The notes under the pieces: model-generated
The model's input: the letters and a program-made list of their open reading frames with translations, nothing else
What the model was told of the DNA's origin: nothing
Database searches by the model: none
From: Corynebacterium frankenforstense
GTDB lineage: Bacteria; Actinomycetota; Actinomycetes; Mycobacteriales; Mycobacteriaceae
DNA length: 64,000 nucleotides
Assembly: GCF_030211955.1 (NCBI RefSeq)
Contig: NZ_JASODI010000003.1
Span: 62,001 to 126,000, forward strand
Direction: 5' to 3'
Shown: piece after piece, positions 17,186 through 24,838 of the stretch
How the letters are laid out: each line of letters begins with the position of its first letter
How positions within the stretch are numbered: the stretch's first letter is position 1
Position numbers and translations under genes: made by a program

Positions 17186-20109
17186 CCGCGCTCCCTCGCC
17201 AAGCCGGCCTGCCCGAGGATCTCGAGGAGCACCTCGGCGATGTGCCGGGCGCGCACCCCGGTGCCCTGCTCGATCTGGGTGCGGCAGGAGAAGCCGTCGG
17301 CGATGACGGTGGTGTCCGCCGCGGCGGCCTCGCGCACGCGGGGGAAGAGCTCGCGCTCGCCGAGGGCCATGGACAGCTCGCCGTGGCCCTTCTCGAAGCC
17401 CCAGTTGCCGGCGAGCCCGCAGCAGCCGGTCGAGATCGTCTCCTGCTCGACGCCGAGCGCGGCGAGCACGTCGGCGGTCTCCTGCGGGTCGCCCAGGGAG
17501 CGCTCGTGGCAGTGCACCTGCGTCAGGGCGCTCACGGCCGGCAGCCCGGAGACGTCGAGCGTGCCGTCGGCGACGAGCTCACGGATGCGCGGGGCGACGG
17601 TCTGGGCGAAGGATCGGGTCTGCCGCGCCAGCCGCGCGATCTGCGGCGAGGCCGACAGCTCGGTGGACTCGTGCTCGAGCATGACCGTGCAGGACGGCTC
17701 CACGCCGACGACGGTCAGGCCCCGGTCCAGGTAGGGCTCGAGGGCTTCGGCGCTGTGCTCGAGGACCTTCTTGGCCATGGTCAGCTGCCCGGTCGAGTGC
17801 CAGGTCAGCCCACAGCACACGAAGCCGTCGGGGACGATGACGTTGAAGCCGAGCGCCTCGAGCACGCGCACCGCCGCCTGCGCCGGCACGGTACCGAGCT
17901 GGTTGTTGAAGGAGTCCGGCCACAGCACCACCGTCTCGCGCTCTTCGCTTGACGACGCCGCGTCCGCCCGCCGTCGCTGCCACCGTTGCAGGTTTTCGTG
18001 GGCGAAGTGGATCAGCGGGCGGGTGGTGTCCAGGCCGCTGGCGCGCGCCATGAGCTTGGAGACGACCGGGGCGTGCATGGCCCAGTCGACCACGCGCGGC
18101 ACCAGGGGGATGCGGTGGGCCACCGCGCCGAGCACCGGCAGCCAGCCCATCAGGTAGTGGGCCATGGGCCGGATGCGGTGGCGGTAGTGGTGGTGGAGGA
18201 ACTCGGCCTTGTAGGTGGCCATGTCAACGTTGACGGGGCACTCGGAGGCGCACGCCTTGCAGGACAGGCACAGGTCAAGCGCCTCCTCGACCTCCTTGGA
18301 GCGCACGCCGTCGGGCAGGGCCTCGCCGCGGTACATCTCGGCGAGCAGGCGCGCACGCCCGCGGGTCGAGTGGACCTCGTCGCCCGTGATCTGGAAGGAC
18401 GGGCACATCGCGTCGTCCTCGGATCGGCAGGCGGACACACCGACGCAGCGGTTGATCGCGGAGAGGAAGTCGCCCTTGTCGGAGGTGAAGCGGTGCACCG
18501 GGGTGATGTCGAGGTTGCGCTGGGCGGGGTCCATGCGCAGCCCGTCGGTGACCTCGTCGGGGTCGACAAGCACGCCGGGGTTGCACACGCTCTCGGGGTC
18601 GAAGATCGCCTTGAACTCGGCGAAGAGGTCGAGCATCTCCTGCGAGTACATCTCCGGCAGCAGGCTGGAGCGTGCACGGCCGTCGCCGTGCTCGCCGGAG
18701 AGCGAGCCACCGAAGGAGGAGACCAGCTGCGCGGCCTCGCGCATGAAGTCGCGGAAGGCGGCGACTCCCGCGGGGGTGGTGAAGTCGAAGCCGATGCGCA
18801 CGTGGACGCAGCCCTCGCCGAAGTGGCCGAAGGGGATGCCACGCAGGTGGTAGCGGTCCATCAGGGCGTAGAGGCCGCGCAGGTACTCGGCGAGGTTCTC
18901 CGGCGGCACCGCGGAGTCCTCCCAGTTGGGCCAGGCCTCGCCTCCGTCGGGAAGCCTGGTGACGGTGCCGGCCGAGGACTCGCGGATGCGCCACAGCCTG
19001 CGCATCTCGGTCGGGTCGCTGACGACGACGTGGTCGATGGTGGCCACGCTGCCGGCGACCTTCTCGGCGGCGGCGACGGCCTCCTCGACGGTCTCACCGC
19101 CGGTCTCGCAGTAGAGCCACCCGCCGGCGGCCAGGCCCTTGCGCTCGCCGGGCAGGTTCTCGCCGGCGTGGGCCTGGCCCTGCTTGGAGCGCAGCGCGGC
19201 CAGCAGGTCGCCGCCCATGCCCTCGATGGTGGCCACGCCGGGCTGGCGCAGCACGGGGGCGGCGGCCGCGGCGTCGTAGACGGTCTCGAAGGCCAGCACG
19301 GCCAGCGCGCGGACCTTCGGCACCGGCACGAGCCGGACCTTCATCTTCGTGATCACGCCGAGGGTGCCCTCGGAGCCGGCGATCGCGCGGGCGGGGTTCT
19401 CGGCGAGGTGGTGCAGCCCGTAGCCGGAGACCTGGCGCGGGAAGCGACCCAGCTCGGTGTCGATCAACTCGGCGTTGTCGGCGTAGAGGGCCCGCAGCCT
19501 GGCGTCGATGGTCTCGTCGGAGCAGCCCTCGGGCCCGACGGTGACGGTGCGGCCGTCGGCGAGCATCAGCTCCAGGGAGATGAGGTTGTCGGCGGCGGTG
19601 CCCCACGCCACCGAGTGGGAGCCGCAGGCGTTGTTGGCCACCATGCCGCCGATGGTGCAGCGCGAGTGGGTCGAGGGGTCGGGCCCGTAGGTCAAGCCGT
19701 GGGGCGCGGCGGCGCGGCGCAGGGCGTCGCAGACCACGCCCGGCTCGACGACGGCGGTGCGCGCCTCCGCGTCGAGCTCGAGGATGCGGTTGAAGTGCGC
19801 CGAAGTGTCGACGACGACGCCCTCGCCGATCGCGTTGGCCGCGACCGAGGAGCCGCCGCCGCGGCCGGTCACCGACCAGCCGCGCTCGCGGGCCACGGCC
19901 AGCACGTCGCGCAGGTCCTCGACGCCGTGCGGCTCGGCGACGGCGGCGGGGATGCGGCGGAAGAGCCCGGCGTCCGAGGAGTAGGCCACGCGGGTGGTCA
20001 TGTCGGTGCGCAGCCCCGTGCGCGGACCCGCGCCGTAGACGGCGGGGTCGACGCGGTGGAACCGCAGGGTTTCTCCGGGCGTGGTCTTCGGGGTGGTCTG
20101 GTGCGGCAT
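17182..20109 (-). CDS. FAD-linked 2-hydroxyacid dehydrogenase fused to Fe-S/CCG domain
   Basis: A 975-residue fusion: FAD-binding PCMH domain (about residues 30-260, with GRGGGSSVAANAIGEG), FAD-oxidase C-terminal domain (to about 540, ending HGDGRARSSLLPEMY), ferredoxin-like Fe-S motifs CVGVSACRSEDDAMCPS and CLSCKACASECPVN, and two CCG repeats (FVCCGLTWHSTGQ, STGCCGLAGNWGFEKGH). The layout matches YdiJ/GlcD-type quinone-linked dehydrogenases of D-lactate, glycolate or D-2-hydroxyglutarate; C. glutamicum calls its positional homologue glcD. ATG 20109 follows AGAGGAAGGG; upstream frame is the antisense of gntR. The promoter -10 lies in the operator at 20152. Exact substrate is not decidable by eye. 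Confidence 0.88.
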   Translation of the reverse strand: MPHQTTPKTTPGETLRFHRVDPAVYGAGPRTGLRTDMTTRVAYSSDAGLFRRIPAAVAEPHGVEDLRDVLAVARERGWSVTGRGGGSSVAANAIGEGVVVDTSAHFNRILELDAEARTAVVEPGVVCDALRRAAAPHGLTYGPDPSTHSRCTIGGMVANNACGSHSVAWGTAADNLISLELMLADGRTVTVGPEGCSDETIDARLRALYADNAELIDTELGRFPRQVSGYGLHHLAENPARAIAGSEGTLGVITKMKVRLVPVPKVRALAVLAFETVYDAAAAAPVLRQPGVATIEGMGGDLLAALRSKQGQAHAGENLPGERKGLAAGGWLYCETGGETVEEAVAAAEKVAGSVATIDHVVVSDPTEMRRLWRIRESSAGTVTRLPDGGEAWPNWEDSAVPPENLAEYLRGLYALMDRYHLRGIPFGHFGEGCVHVRIGFDFTTPAGVAAFRDFMREAAQLVSSFGGSLSGEHGDGRARSSLLPEMYSQEMLDLFAEFKAIFDPESVCNPGVLVDPDEVTDGLRMDPAQRNLDITPVHRFTSDKGDFLSAINRCVGVSACRSEDDAMCPSFQITGDEVHSTRGRARLLAEMYRGEALPDGVRSKEVEEALDLCLSCKACASECPVNVDMATYKAEFLHHHYRHRIRPMAHYLMGWLPVLGAVAHRIPLVPRVVDWAMHAPVVSKLMARASGLDTTRPLIHFAHENLQRWQRRRADAASSSEERETVVLWPDSFNNQLGTVPAQAAVRVLEALGFNVIVPDGFVCCGLTWHSTGQLTMAKKVLEHSAEALEPYLDRGLTVVGVEPSCTVMLEHESTELSASPQIARLARQTRSFAQTVAPRIRELVADGTLDVSGLPAVSALTQVHCHERSLGDPQETADVLAALGVEQETISTGCCGLAGNWGFEKGHGELSMALGERELFPRVREAAAADTTVIADGFSCRTQIEQGTGVRARHIAEVLLEILGQAGLARERG

Positions 20110-20151
20110 GAATCCCTTCCTCTGGCGCCTGCCTCGGATGCTCCGTTCCGG

Positions 20152-20168
20152 CAACATGTTACACGCTA
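20152..20168. promoter_or_regulatory. predicted GntR/FCD operator over the dehydrogenase -10 box
   Basis: CAACATGTTACACGCTA matches 13 of 17 positions of the site at 22703-22719. On the minus strand it contains the hexamer TAACAT (20161 down to 20156), a good -10 for the dehydrogenase gene. It also falls about 30-45 bases before the predicted start of the gntR transcript, so one bound dimer could control both directions. Confidence 0.55.
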
Positions 20169-20184
20169 CCGCCCATACCCCGTG

Positions 20185-20190
20185 CATAAT
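20185..20190 (+). promoter_or_regulatory. -10 box CATAAT, leaderless start of the GntR regulator
   Basis: CATAAT is 6 bases upstream of the ATG at 20197, with no ribosome site between. It suggests a leaderless regulator mRNA. Confidence 0.5.
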
Positions 20191-20196
20191 GGGGTC

Positions 20197-20922
20197 ATGC
20201 AGACGCCGAGCACCCTGACCGAACAGGTGATGGACACCGTCCGCGACAAGATCGTCGACGGGTCGATGTCCCCGGACACCTGGTACAGCGTCTACCAGCT
20301 CTCCGCCGAACTCGGGGTCTCCCGCTCCCCCGTCCGCGACGCCCTGCTGCGGCTCGCGGAGGCCGGGCTGGTGAAGTTCACCCGCAACCGCGGCTTCCGT
20401 GTGGTGGAGACCCGCCCCGAGGACGTCGCGGAGATCTTCGGGCTGCGCCTGGGCATCGAGCCCTTCGCCGCCTACCGGGCCGCGCTCTCGCGCACCCCCG
20501 AGCAGCTGGCCGAGGCCGATGACCTGGTCGCCCACATGGCCGCGCTCGCGGCGGCGGACGAGGCCGGCAAGGCGGAGGACCCCGGCACACTCGAGGACGA
20601 GTTCTTCGCCGAGGACCGCAAGCTGCACGCCCTGATCATGGACATGGGCGGCTCGCACCGCGGCGGTGCGCTGGTGGAGACGCTACGCACCCACACCAGG
20701 ATCCTCGGTTCGAGCACGGCCGGCTCCTCGCGCACGCTCGCCGACATCCTCGACGAGCACCGCCCCGTCCTCGACGCGATCCGCGACGGCGACGCGGAGG
20801 CCGCGCGGGCGACGATGCGCGAGCACCTGACCACCACCGGCAAGCTCCTGCTCCACCAGGCGCTGGGCGATGACACGACGCGCGCGACCGAGATCTGGTC
20901 GCGCTACGCCGCGGGCCTCTGA
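20197..20922 (+). CDS. GntR-family transcription regulator, FCD (FadR C-terminal) subfamily
   Basis: A 241-residue dimeric DNA-binding regulator. The N-terminal winged helix (about residues 8-72) has VYQLSAELGVSRSPVRDALLRL as recognition unit (core LGVSRSPVRDAL). The all-helical FCD domain follows, with acid and His residues that usually bind a metal and a carboxylate effector (EFFAEDRKLH, EHRPVLDAI, EHLTTT). FCD regulators commonly sense lactate, glycolate or other 2-hydroxyacids. It is divergent from the dehydrogenase gene and next to the TRAP-like permease; both have the same inverted motif at their promoter, the likely operator. Confidence 0.9.
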   Translation: MQTPSTLTEQVMDTVRDKIVDGSMSPDTWYSVYQLSAELGVSRSPVRDALLRLAEAGLVKFTRNRGFRVVETRPEDVAEIFGLRLGIEPFAAYRAALSRTPEQLAEADDLVAHMAALAAADEAGKAEDPGTLEDEFFAEDRKLHALIMDMGGSHRGGALVETLRTHTRILGSSTAGSSRTLADILDEHRPVLDAIRDGDAEAARATMREHLTTTGKLLLHQALGDDTTRATEIWSRYAAGL

Positions 20923-20949
20923 TCCCCGGGACCCCCACCCCGGGCGGTT

Positions 20950-21210
20950 CTAGCCCTCCGGGTCGACGTCGCCCGGGCTGCGCAGGCGGCGGTGCTCCGG
21001 CTGGTACTTCAGGCCGAAGGCGCACAGCGCACACAGGGTCGAGGCCGCGAAAGCCCAGGGGCCGAGTCCCTCGGAGAGCCCGACGACCACGGACCCGGAG
21101 CCGAAGAACACCCCGACGAGCTGACCGAGCACGATCACGGCGCCCAGCAGCAGGAAGGCCGCGAGGAAGAAGAAGAACAGGGTCTTCACGCCGAGAAACA
21201 ACTTGCTCAC
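20950..21210 (-). CDS. 86-residue two-span membrane protein, possible TRAP small subunit
   Basis: A small protein with two hydrophobic helices (about residues 8-34 and 44-66, the first with KTLFFFFLAAFLLLG) and a charged C-terminus. It lies 99 bases downstream of the DctM-like gene on the same strand. TRAP systems need a small membrane subunit (DctQ, usually four spans and 150-200 residues); this one has only two, so it would be a reduced DctQ or an unrelated accessory. Start GTG 21210 follows an unusually long AG-rich stretch with GAGAGGA. Function unproven. Confidence 0.6.
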   Translation of the reverse strand: MSKLFLGVKTLFFFFLAAFLLLGAVIVLGQLVGVFFGSGSVVVGLSEGLGPWAFAASTLCALCAFGLKYQPEHRRLRSPGDVDPEG

Positions 21211-21216
21211 GATGCA

Positions 21217-21294
21217 GTCCTCTCAGATTCTCTCTGTCTCTGGTTTCTGTGTCTGTCTCTGTTTCCCGGGCCGCGCCGCCGGAGCACCGCGGCC
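21217..21294 (-). other. intercistronic hairpin followed by purine-rich leader
   Basis: Between the DctM-like gene and the 86-residue gene, read on the minus strand, a 7-bp stem GGCCGCG / CGCGGCC (21294-21288 with 21275-21269) is followed by a G-poor-structure purine tract of about 45 bases with CAGAGACAGA twice (21265-21220 region). The tract is striking in a 70% G+C genome. It may block decay or set the ratio of the two membrane proteins by enhancing translation of the second. Confidence 0.4.
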
Positions 21295-21309
21295 TCCCGG
21301 TCAACCCCG

Positions 21310-22659
21310 TCAGCCGGGGATGTAGACCGGCAGCCAGCCCATGCCGGCGATCCAGGCCAGCAGGAGCATCGGCACCACGAAGTAGACGATGAGCGGGACG
21401 AACATCTTCGTCGGGTTCGCCTCCGCGATGGCCGCCGAGAGGTAGATCGGCGCGCCGACGGGCGGAGAGGCGCCCTCGGTGGAGGTGCACAGCAGCACGA
21501 CGATGATCGCCAGCGTCGGGTCGGCGCCGACGGCGGTCAGCGCGGCCACCGCGGGCGCGCCGATCGCGGCGGCCGTCGCCGTCGAGGACAGCGGGGTGGC
21601 CACGACGATGACCAGGGCGCAGACCAGGGCGACCATGAGCGCGCGCGGCAGGTCCAGCGAGTCCAGCCAGCCGGAGAGCTGCGGGCCCACGTCGAGCGAC
21701 TCCATCACCTTGGCCGCGGCCAGGGCGGAGAACAGCGAGATACCCACGGTGGCGAACTGCGGGGCGTCGCGAAGCAGCTGGACACGGAAGTGGGCGTTGT
21801 TCTGCCGGATGCGGTTGGCGCCCTCGAGCAGCGCGATGATGGTGATCAGGATCGGCACCCACACGATGATGGAGATGGCCTTCACGCCGTCGCCGCCGAT
21901 GCGGGCGTCAGACTTGAGCCACTCGGCCAGCGGGCCGATGGTCAGCACGACCGGGATGATGATGCCGATGAAGATCAGCGGCGAGCGCCACCCGGCGCGC
22001 ATGGCGTCGGCGAAGGAGGAGCGGTCGGACTTCGGGGTGGCAGGCACCTTGTCCATGCGCGTCCACGCGAAGACCAGCAGCATGCGGTAGAGAACGGCCC
22101 AGCCGCCGGCACAGGCCAGGGCGACATACGTCGACGAGGCGGTCGCCCCGGCCGCGGCGGGCAGGGCGAGGATGATGAACATCGTGGAGTTCGGCGGCAG
22201 CGCCACCCCCAGTCCGGAGTTGCCGGCCAGCAGCGTGGCCGCGCGTTCCTTGGACCAGCCGGTCTGCTTCATCCAGGGGATGGTCACCGAGCCGACGGTG
22301 GCGGCGTTGCCCGCGGTGTTGCCGGCGATCAGGCCGATCATCGCGGAGCCGAGCGTCGAGACGTAGGCCGCACCGCCGCGCAGGCGGCCGAAGATCGAGT
22401 TGAGGATGGAGATCAGCCGGTCGATCAGTCCCGTGGACTGGACGATGATCCCCATGAAGACGAAGGCCATACCGGCGAAGGTGACCTCGGACTGGGCGGC
22501 CTCGACCACGCTGTCCCACAGCAGGCGGGGTGCGTCAGTGCCGCCGAATAACGAGATGGCCAACAGGGCGGCGAGCAGTGACTCGGCGATGTCGCGTTTG
22601 AAGCCGACATTGAGCACCACCGTGACCGCGATGAAGACCAAAAGGGCGAGGATACCCAT
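21310..22659 (-). CDS. TRAP transporter large permease, DctM-like
   Basis: A 449-residue membrane protein with about 12 spans. DctM hallmarks are the two helical-hairpin segments: IGLIAGNTAGNAATVGSV (core GNTAGNAATVGS) followed by NSGLGVALPPNS, and in the second half TPLSSTATAAAIGAP and TEGASPPVGAPIYLS. TRAP importers take up dicarboxylates and other organic acids using sodium with a periplasmic-type binding protein (DctP); no DctP gene is in the window. ATG 22659 follows GAGGAG. The -10 TAACAT lies in the predicted GntR operator at 22703-22719. It is a likely importer of the acid oxidised by the nearby dehydrogenase. Confidence 0.85.
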   Translation of the reverse strand: MGILALLVFIAVTVVLNVGFKRDIAESLLAALLAISLFGGTDAPRLLWDSVVEAAQSEVTFAGMAFVFMGIIVQSTGLIDRLISILNSIFGRLRGGAAYVSTLGSAMIGLIAGNTAGNAATVGSVTIPWMKQTGWSKERAATLLAGNSGLGVALPPNSTMFIILALPAAAGATASSTYVALACAGGWAVLYRMLLVFAWTRMDKVPATPKSDRSSFADAMRAGWRSPLIFIGIIIPVVLTIGPLAEWLKSDARIGGDGVKAISIIVWVPILITIIALLEGANRIRQNNAHFRVQLLRDAPQFATVGISLFSALAAAKVMESLDVGPQLSGWLDSLDLPRALMVALVCALVIVVATPLSSTATAAAIGAPAVAALTAVGADPTLAIIVVLLCTSTEGASPPVGAPIYLSAAIAEANPTKMFVPLIVYFVVPMLLLAWIAGMGWLPVYIPG

Positions 22660-22702
22660 CGTTGCTCCTCATGTTCGTCTGAAAACGTGGTGCCGGTCAC
22701 GT

Positions 22703-22719
22703 TAGCATGTTACGTGCTA
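22703..22719. promoter_or_regulatory. predicted GntR/FCD operator over the dctM-like -10 box
   Basis: TAGCATGTTACGTGCTA is an inverted repeat: TAGCA and TGCTA around TGTTACG. On the minus strand it includes TAACAT (22712 down to 22707), placed to be the -10 of the DctM-like gene, 48 bases before its ATG. The same arrangement is at 20152-20168. Confidence 0.6.
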
Positions 22720-22746
22720 CATCTACTACGCGGCGTCCCTACGACC

Positions 22747-22770
22747 ACCCCTGTCACGGGGTTTTTGCCC
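22747..22770 (+). terminator. small hairpin with T-run in the leader of the purine permease
   Basis: ACCCC-TGTCAC-GGGGT followed by TTTT forms a short intrinsic-terminator shape about 100 bases before the permease GTG. The same GGGG can instead pair with the CCCC just after the T-run (GGGG-TTTTTG-CCCC), so the two folds exclude each other. It is either an attenuator or a boundary between the divergent units; stem length is only 5 bp. Confidence 0.35.
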
Positions 22771-22863
22771 CCGCCCACCGCCGGGGCGAGAATGTCCAGG
22801 TAACTGCCAGACAACCGTGAGCGCCTCGCGCCCACGCCCCAGGCCAGGAGAACTGAAACCCCC

Positions 22864-24771
22864 GTGACCACCGCGACCGACACCCCAGTGCACCCCGTCG
22901 ACCGGGTGCCCACCCCGCCCAAGCTCGCGGCCCTGGGCCTGCAGCACGTCCTCGCCTTCTACGCCGGCGCCGTGATCGTGCCGCTGCTCATCGCGTCCTC
23001 GCTGAAGCTGGACACGGCCACCACCGTCCACCTGATCAACGCGGACCTTTTGACCTGCGGCCTGGCGACGATCATCCAGTCGGTGGGCGTCGGCAGGCAC
23101 GTCGGCGTGCGCCTGCCCATCGTCCAGGGCGTGACCACCACGGCCGTCGCCCCGATCATCGCGGTCGGCCTCGGCGCCACGGACGGCGCGGGCGGCACCG
23201 CCGCGCTGCCGACCATCTACGGCGCCGTCATCGTCGCCGGCGTCTTCACCTTCCTGGTCACCCCGGTCTTCGCCCGGCTGCTCAAGTACTTCCCGCCCGT
23301 GGTCACCGGCACCGTGCTGCTGGTGATGGGCACCTCGCTGCTGGCCGTCTCGACCAACGACTTCGTCAACTACGCCGAGGGCACCCCCGCCGGCCGCGAC
23401 CTGGCCTACGCCTTCGGCACCCTGCTGATCATCGTGCTCGCCCAGCGCTTCCTGCGCGGCTTCCTGGGCACCCTGTCCATCCTCATCGGCCTGGTCACCG
23501 GCACCGTCGTCGCCCTGATCCTCGGCGACGCGAACCTGGACGCCGTCGGCGACGCGAGCGTCTTCGGCATCACCACCCCGTTCTACTTCGGTGTCCCCCG
23601 CTTCGACCTGATGGCCTGCCTGGCCCTGATCATCGTCATGATCATCACCATGGTGGAGACCACCGGCGACGTCTTCGCCACCGGCGAGATCGTCGGCCGG
23701 CGCACCCGGCGCGAGGACGTCGCCCGCGCCATCCGCGCCGACGGCATCTCCACCACCCTCGGCGGCGTGCTCAACTCCTTCCCGTACACCTGCTTCGCGC
23801 AGAACGTCGGCCTGGTACGCATCACCGGCGTGAAGTCGCGCTGGGTGGCCGCCGCCGCGGCCGGCTTCATGATCGTCCTCGGCCTGCTGCCCAAGGCCGG
23901 AGCCGTGGTCGCCTCGATCCCCGCCCCGGTGCTCGGCGCGGCGTCGCTGATGCTCTTCGCCAACGTCGCCTGGGTCGGCATGCAGACCATCGGCAAGGCC
24001 GACATGTCGGACAACCGCAACTCGGTGATCGTGACCACCGCCCTCGGCCTGGCCATGCTCATCACCTTCCGCCCGGACGTCGCCGAGGTCCTGCCCGCCT
24101 GGGCGCAGACCTTCTTCTCCTCGGGCATGTCCACCGGCGCGATCACCGCGATCCTGCTCAACCTGCTCTTCTTCCACGTCGGCAACCAGTCCGGCGGCGA
24201 GGTCGCCCGCGGCCACTCGCTCGCGGAGGTCAACGAGTTCAGCCGCGAGGAGTTCGTCGAGGCCTTCAAGCCGCTGTTCAACAACCGCGTCTGGCCACTC
24301 GAAGTCACCTGGGAGTCGCGCCCCTTCGAGTCCGTGGACACGCTGCGCGAGGCCGTCCAGGTCGCCGTGCTCTCCGCCGACCCGGCCCGCCGCGAGGAGC
24401 TCATCCACGACTACCCGGACATGGCCGAGCTGCTGCTCGTGGACGACGACGAGGCCGCGCAGATCTCCCGCGACCGCGGCTCGCTGGCCCTGGGCGACAT
24501 CGACGACGTCGACGCCGAGCGCCTGCGCCGCATCTCCGCCGAGTACCGCGAGCGCTTCCACATGCCCTTCGTCGCGCTCCTGGACACCACCGACAGCGTC
24601 GACGACGTCGTGCGCGACGGCGTGCGCCGCCTGGCCAACTCCGACGAGCAGGAGCACCGCGTCGCACTCAGCCAGATCGTCGAGATCGCCGGCGACCGCT
24701 TCGACATGCTGCTCGCCGACGCCAACCCGGTGCGCTCCTCCTGGGACCGTAAGTTCACCGAGCTGGACTGA
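22864..24771 (+). CDS. NCS2 urate/xanthine-type permease with C-terminal OHCU-decarboxylase-like domain
   Basis: A 635-residue protein in two parts. Residues 15 to about 450 are an NCS2 nucleobase:cation symporter (HVLAFYAGAVIVPLL, QSVGVGRHVGVRLPIVQG, MVETTGDVFATGEIVG, QNVGLVRITGVKSR), of the purine rather than uracil type. Residues from about 456 match the fold of 2-oxo-4-hydroxy-4-carboxy-5-ureidoimidazoline decarboxylase, the last step from urate to allantoin (RPFESVDTLREAV, ISAEYRERFHMPFVAL, ALSQIVEIAGDRF). The catalytic His position in the AHP motif reads DYP (Tyr517) and the EQ pair reads RG (Arg538), so this domain looks inactive and may be regulatory. Start GTG 22864 has GGAG 14 bases upstream. 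Confidence 0.88.
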   Translation: MTTATDTPVHPVDRVPTPPKLAALGLQHVLAFYAGAVIVPLLIASSLKLDTATTVHLINADLLTCGLATIIQSVGVGRHVGVRLPIVQGVTTTAVAPIIAVGLGATDGAGGTAALPTIYGAVIVAGVFTFLVTPVFARLLKYFPPVVTGTVLLVMGTSLLAVSTNDFVNYAEGTPAGRDLAYAFGTLLIIVLAQRFLRGFLGTLSILIGLVTGTVVALILGDANLDAVGDASVFGITTPFYFGVPRFDLMACLALIIVMIITMVETTGDVFATGEIVGRRTRREDVARAIRADGISTTLGGVLNSFPYTCFAQNVGLVRITGVKSRWVAAAAAGFMIVLGLLPKAGAVVASIPAPVLGAASLMLFANVAWVGMQTIGKADMSDNRNSVIVTTALGLAMLITFRPDVAEVLPAWAQTFFSSGMSTGAITAILLNLLFFHVGNQSGGEVARGHSLAEVNEFSREEFVEAFKPLFNNRVWPLEVTWESRPFESVDTLREAVQVAVLSADPARREELIHDYPDMAELLLVDDDEAAQISRDRGSLALGDIDDVDAERLRRISAEYRERFHMPFVALLDTTDSVDDVVRDGVRRLANSDEQEHRVALSQIVEIAGDRFDMLLADANPVRSSWDRKFTELD

Positions 24772-24795
24772 ACCCCGTACGCCTGAACCCCGTAC
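24768..24795. repeat. 13-bp direct repeat at the permease stop codon
   Basis: CTGAACCCCGTAC occurs at 24768-24780 and 24783-24795. The first copy contains the permease stop TGA. It is a short local duplication similar in position to the one after malQ. Confidence 0.75.
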
Positions 24796-24824
24796 TACCT
24801 GGCCCGGCGGGCGGGCCCGCGCTC

Positions 24825-24830
24825 TATAAT
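24825..24830 (+). promoter_or_regulatory. -10 box TATAAT, leaderless start of panB
   Basis: A consensus TATAAT, rare in this GC-rich window, is separated by 8 bases from the panB ATG at 24839. No Shine-Dalgarno sequence is seen, so panBC is expected to be a strong leaderless unit. Confidence 0.65.
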
Positions 24831-24838
24831 TCCGTGAC

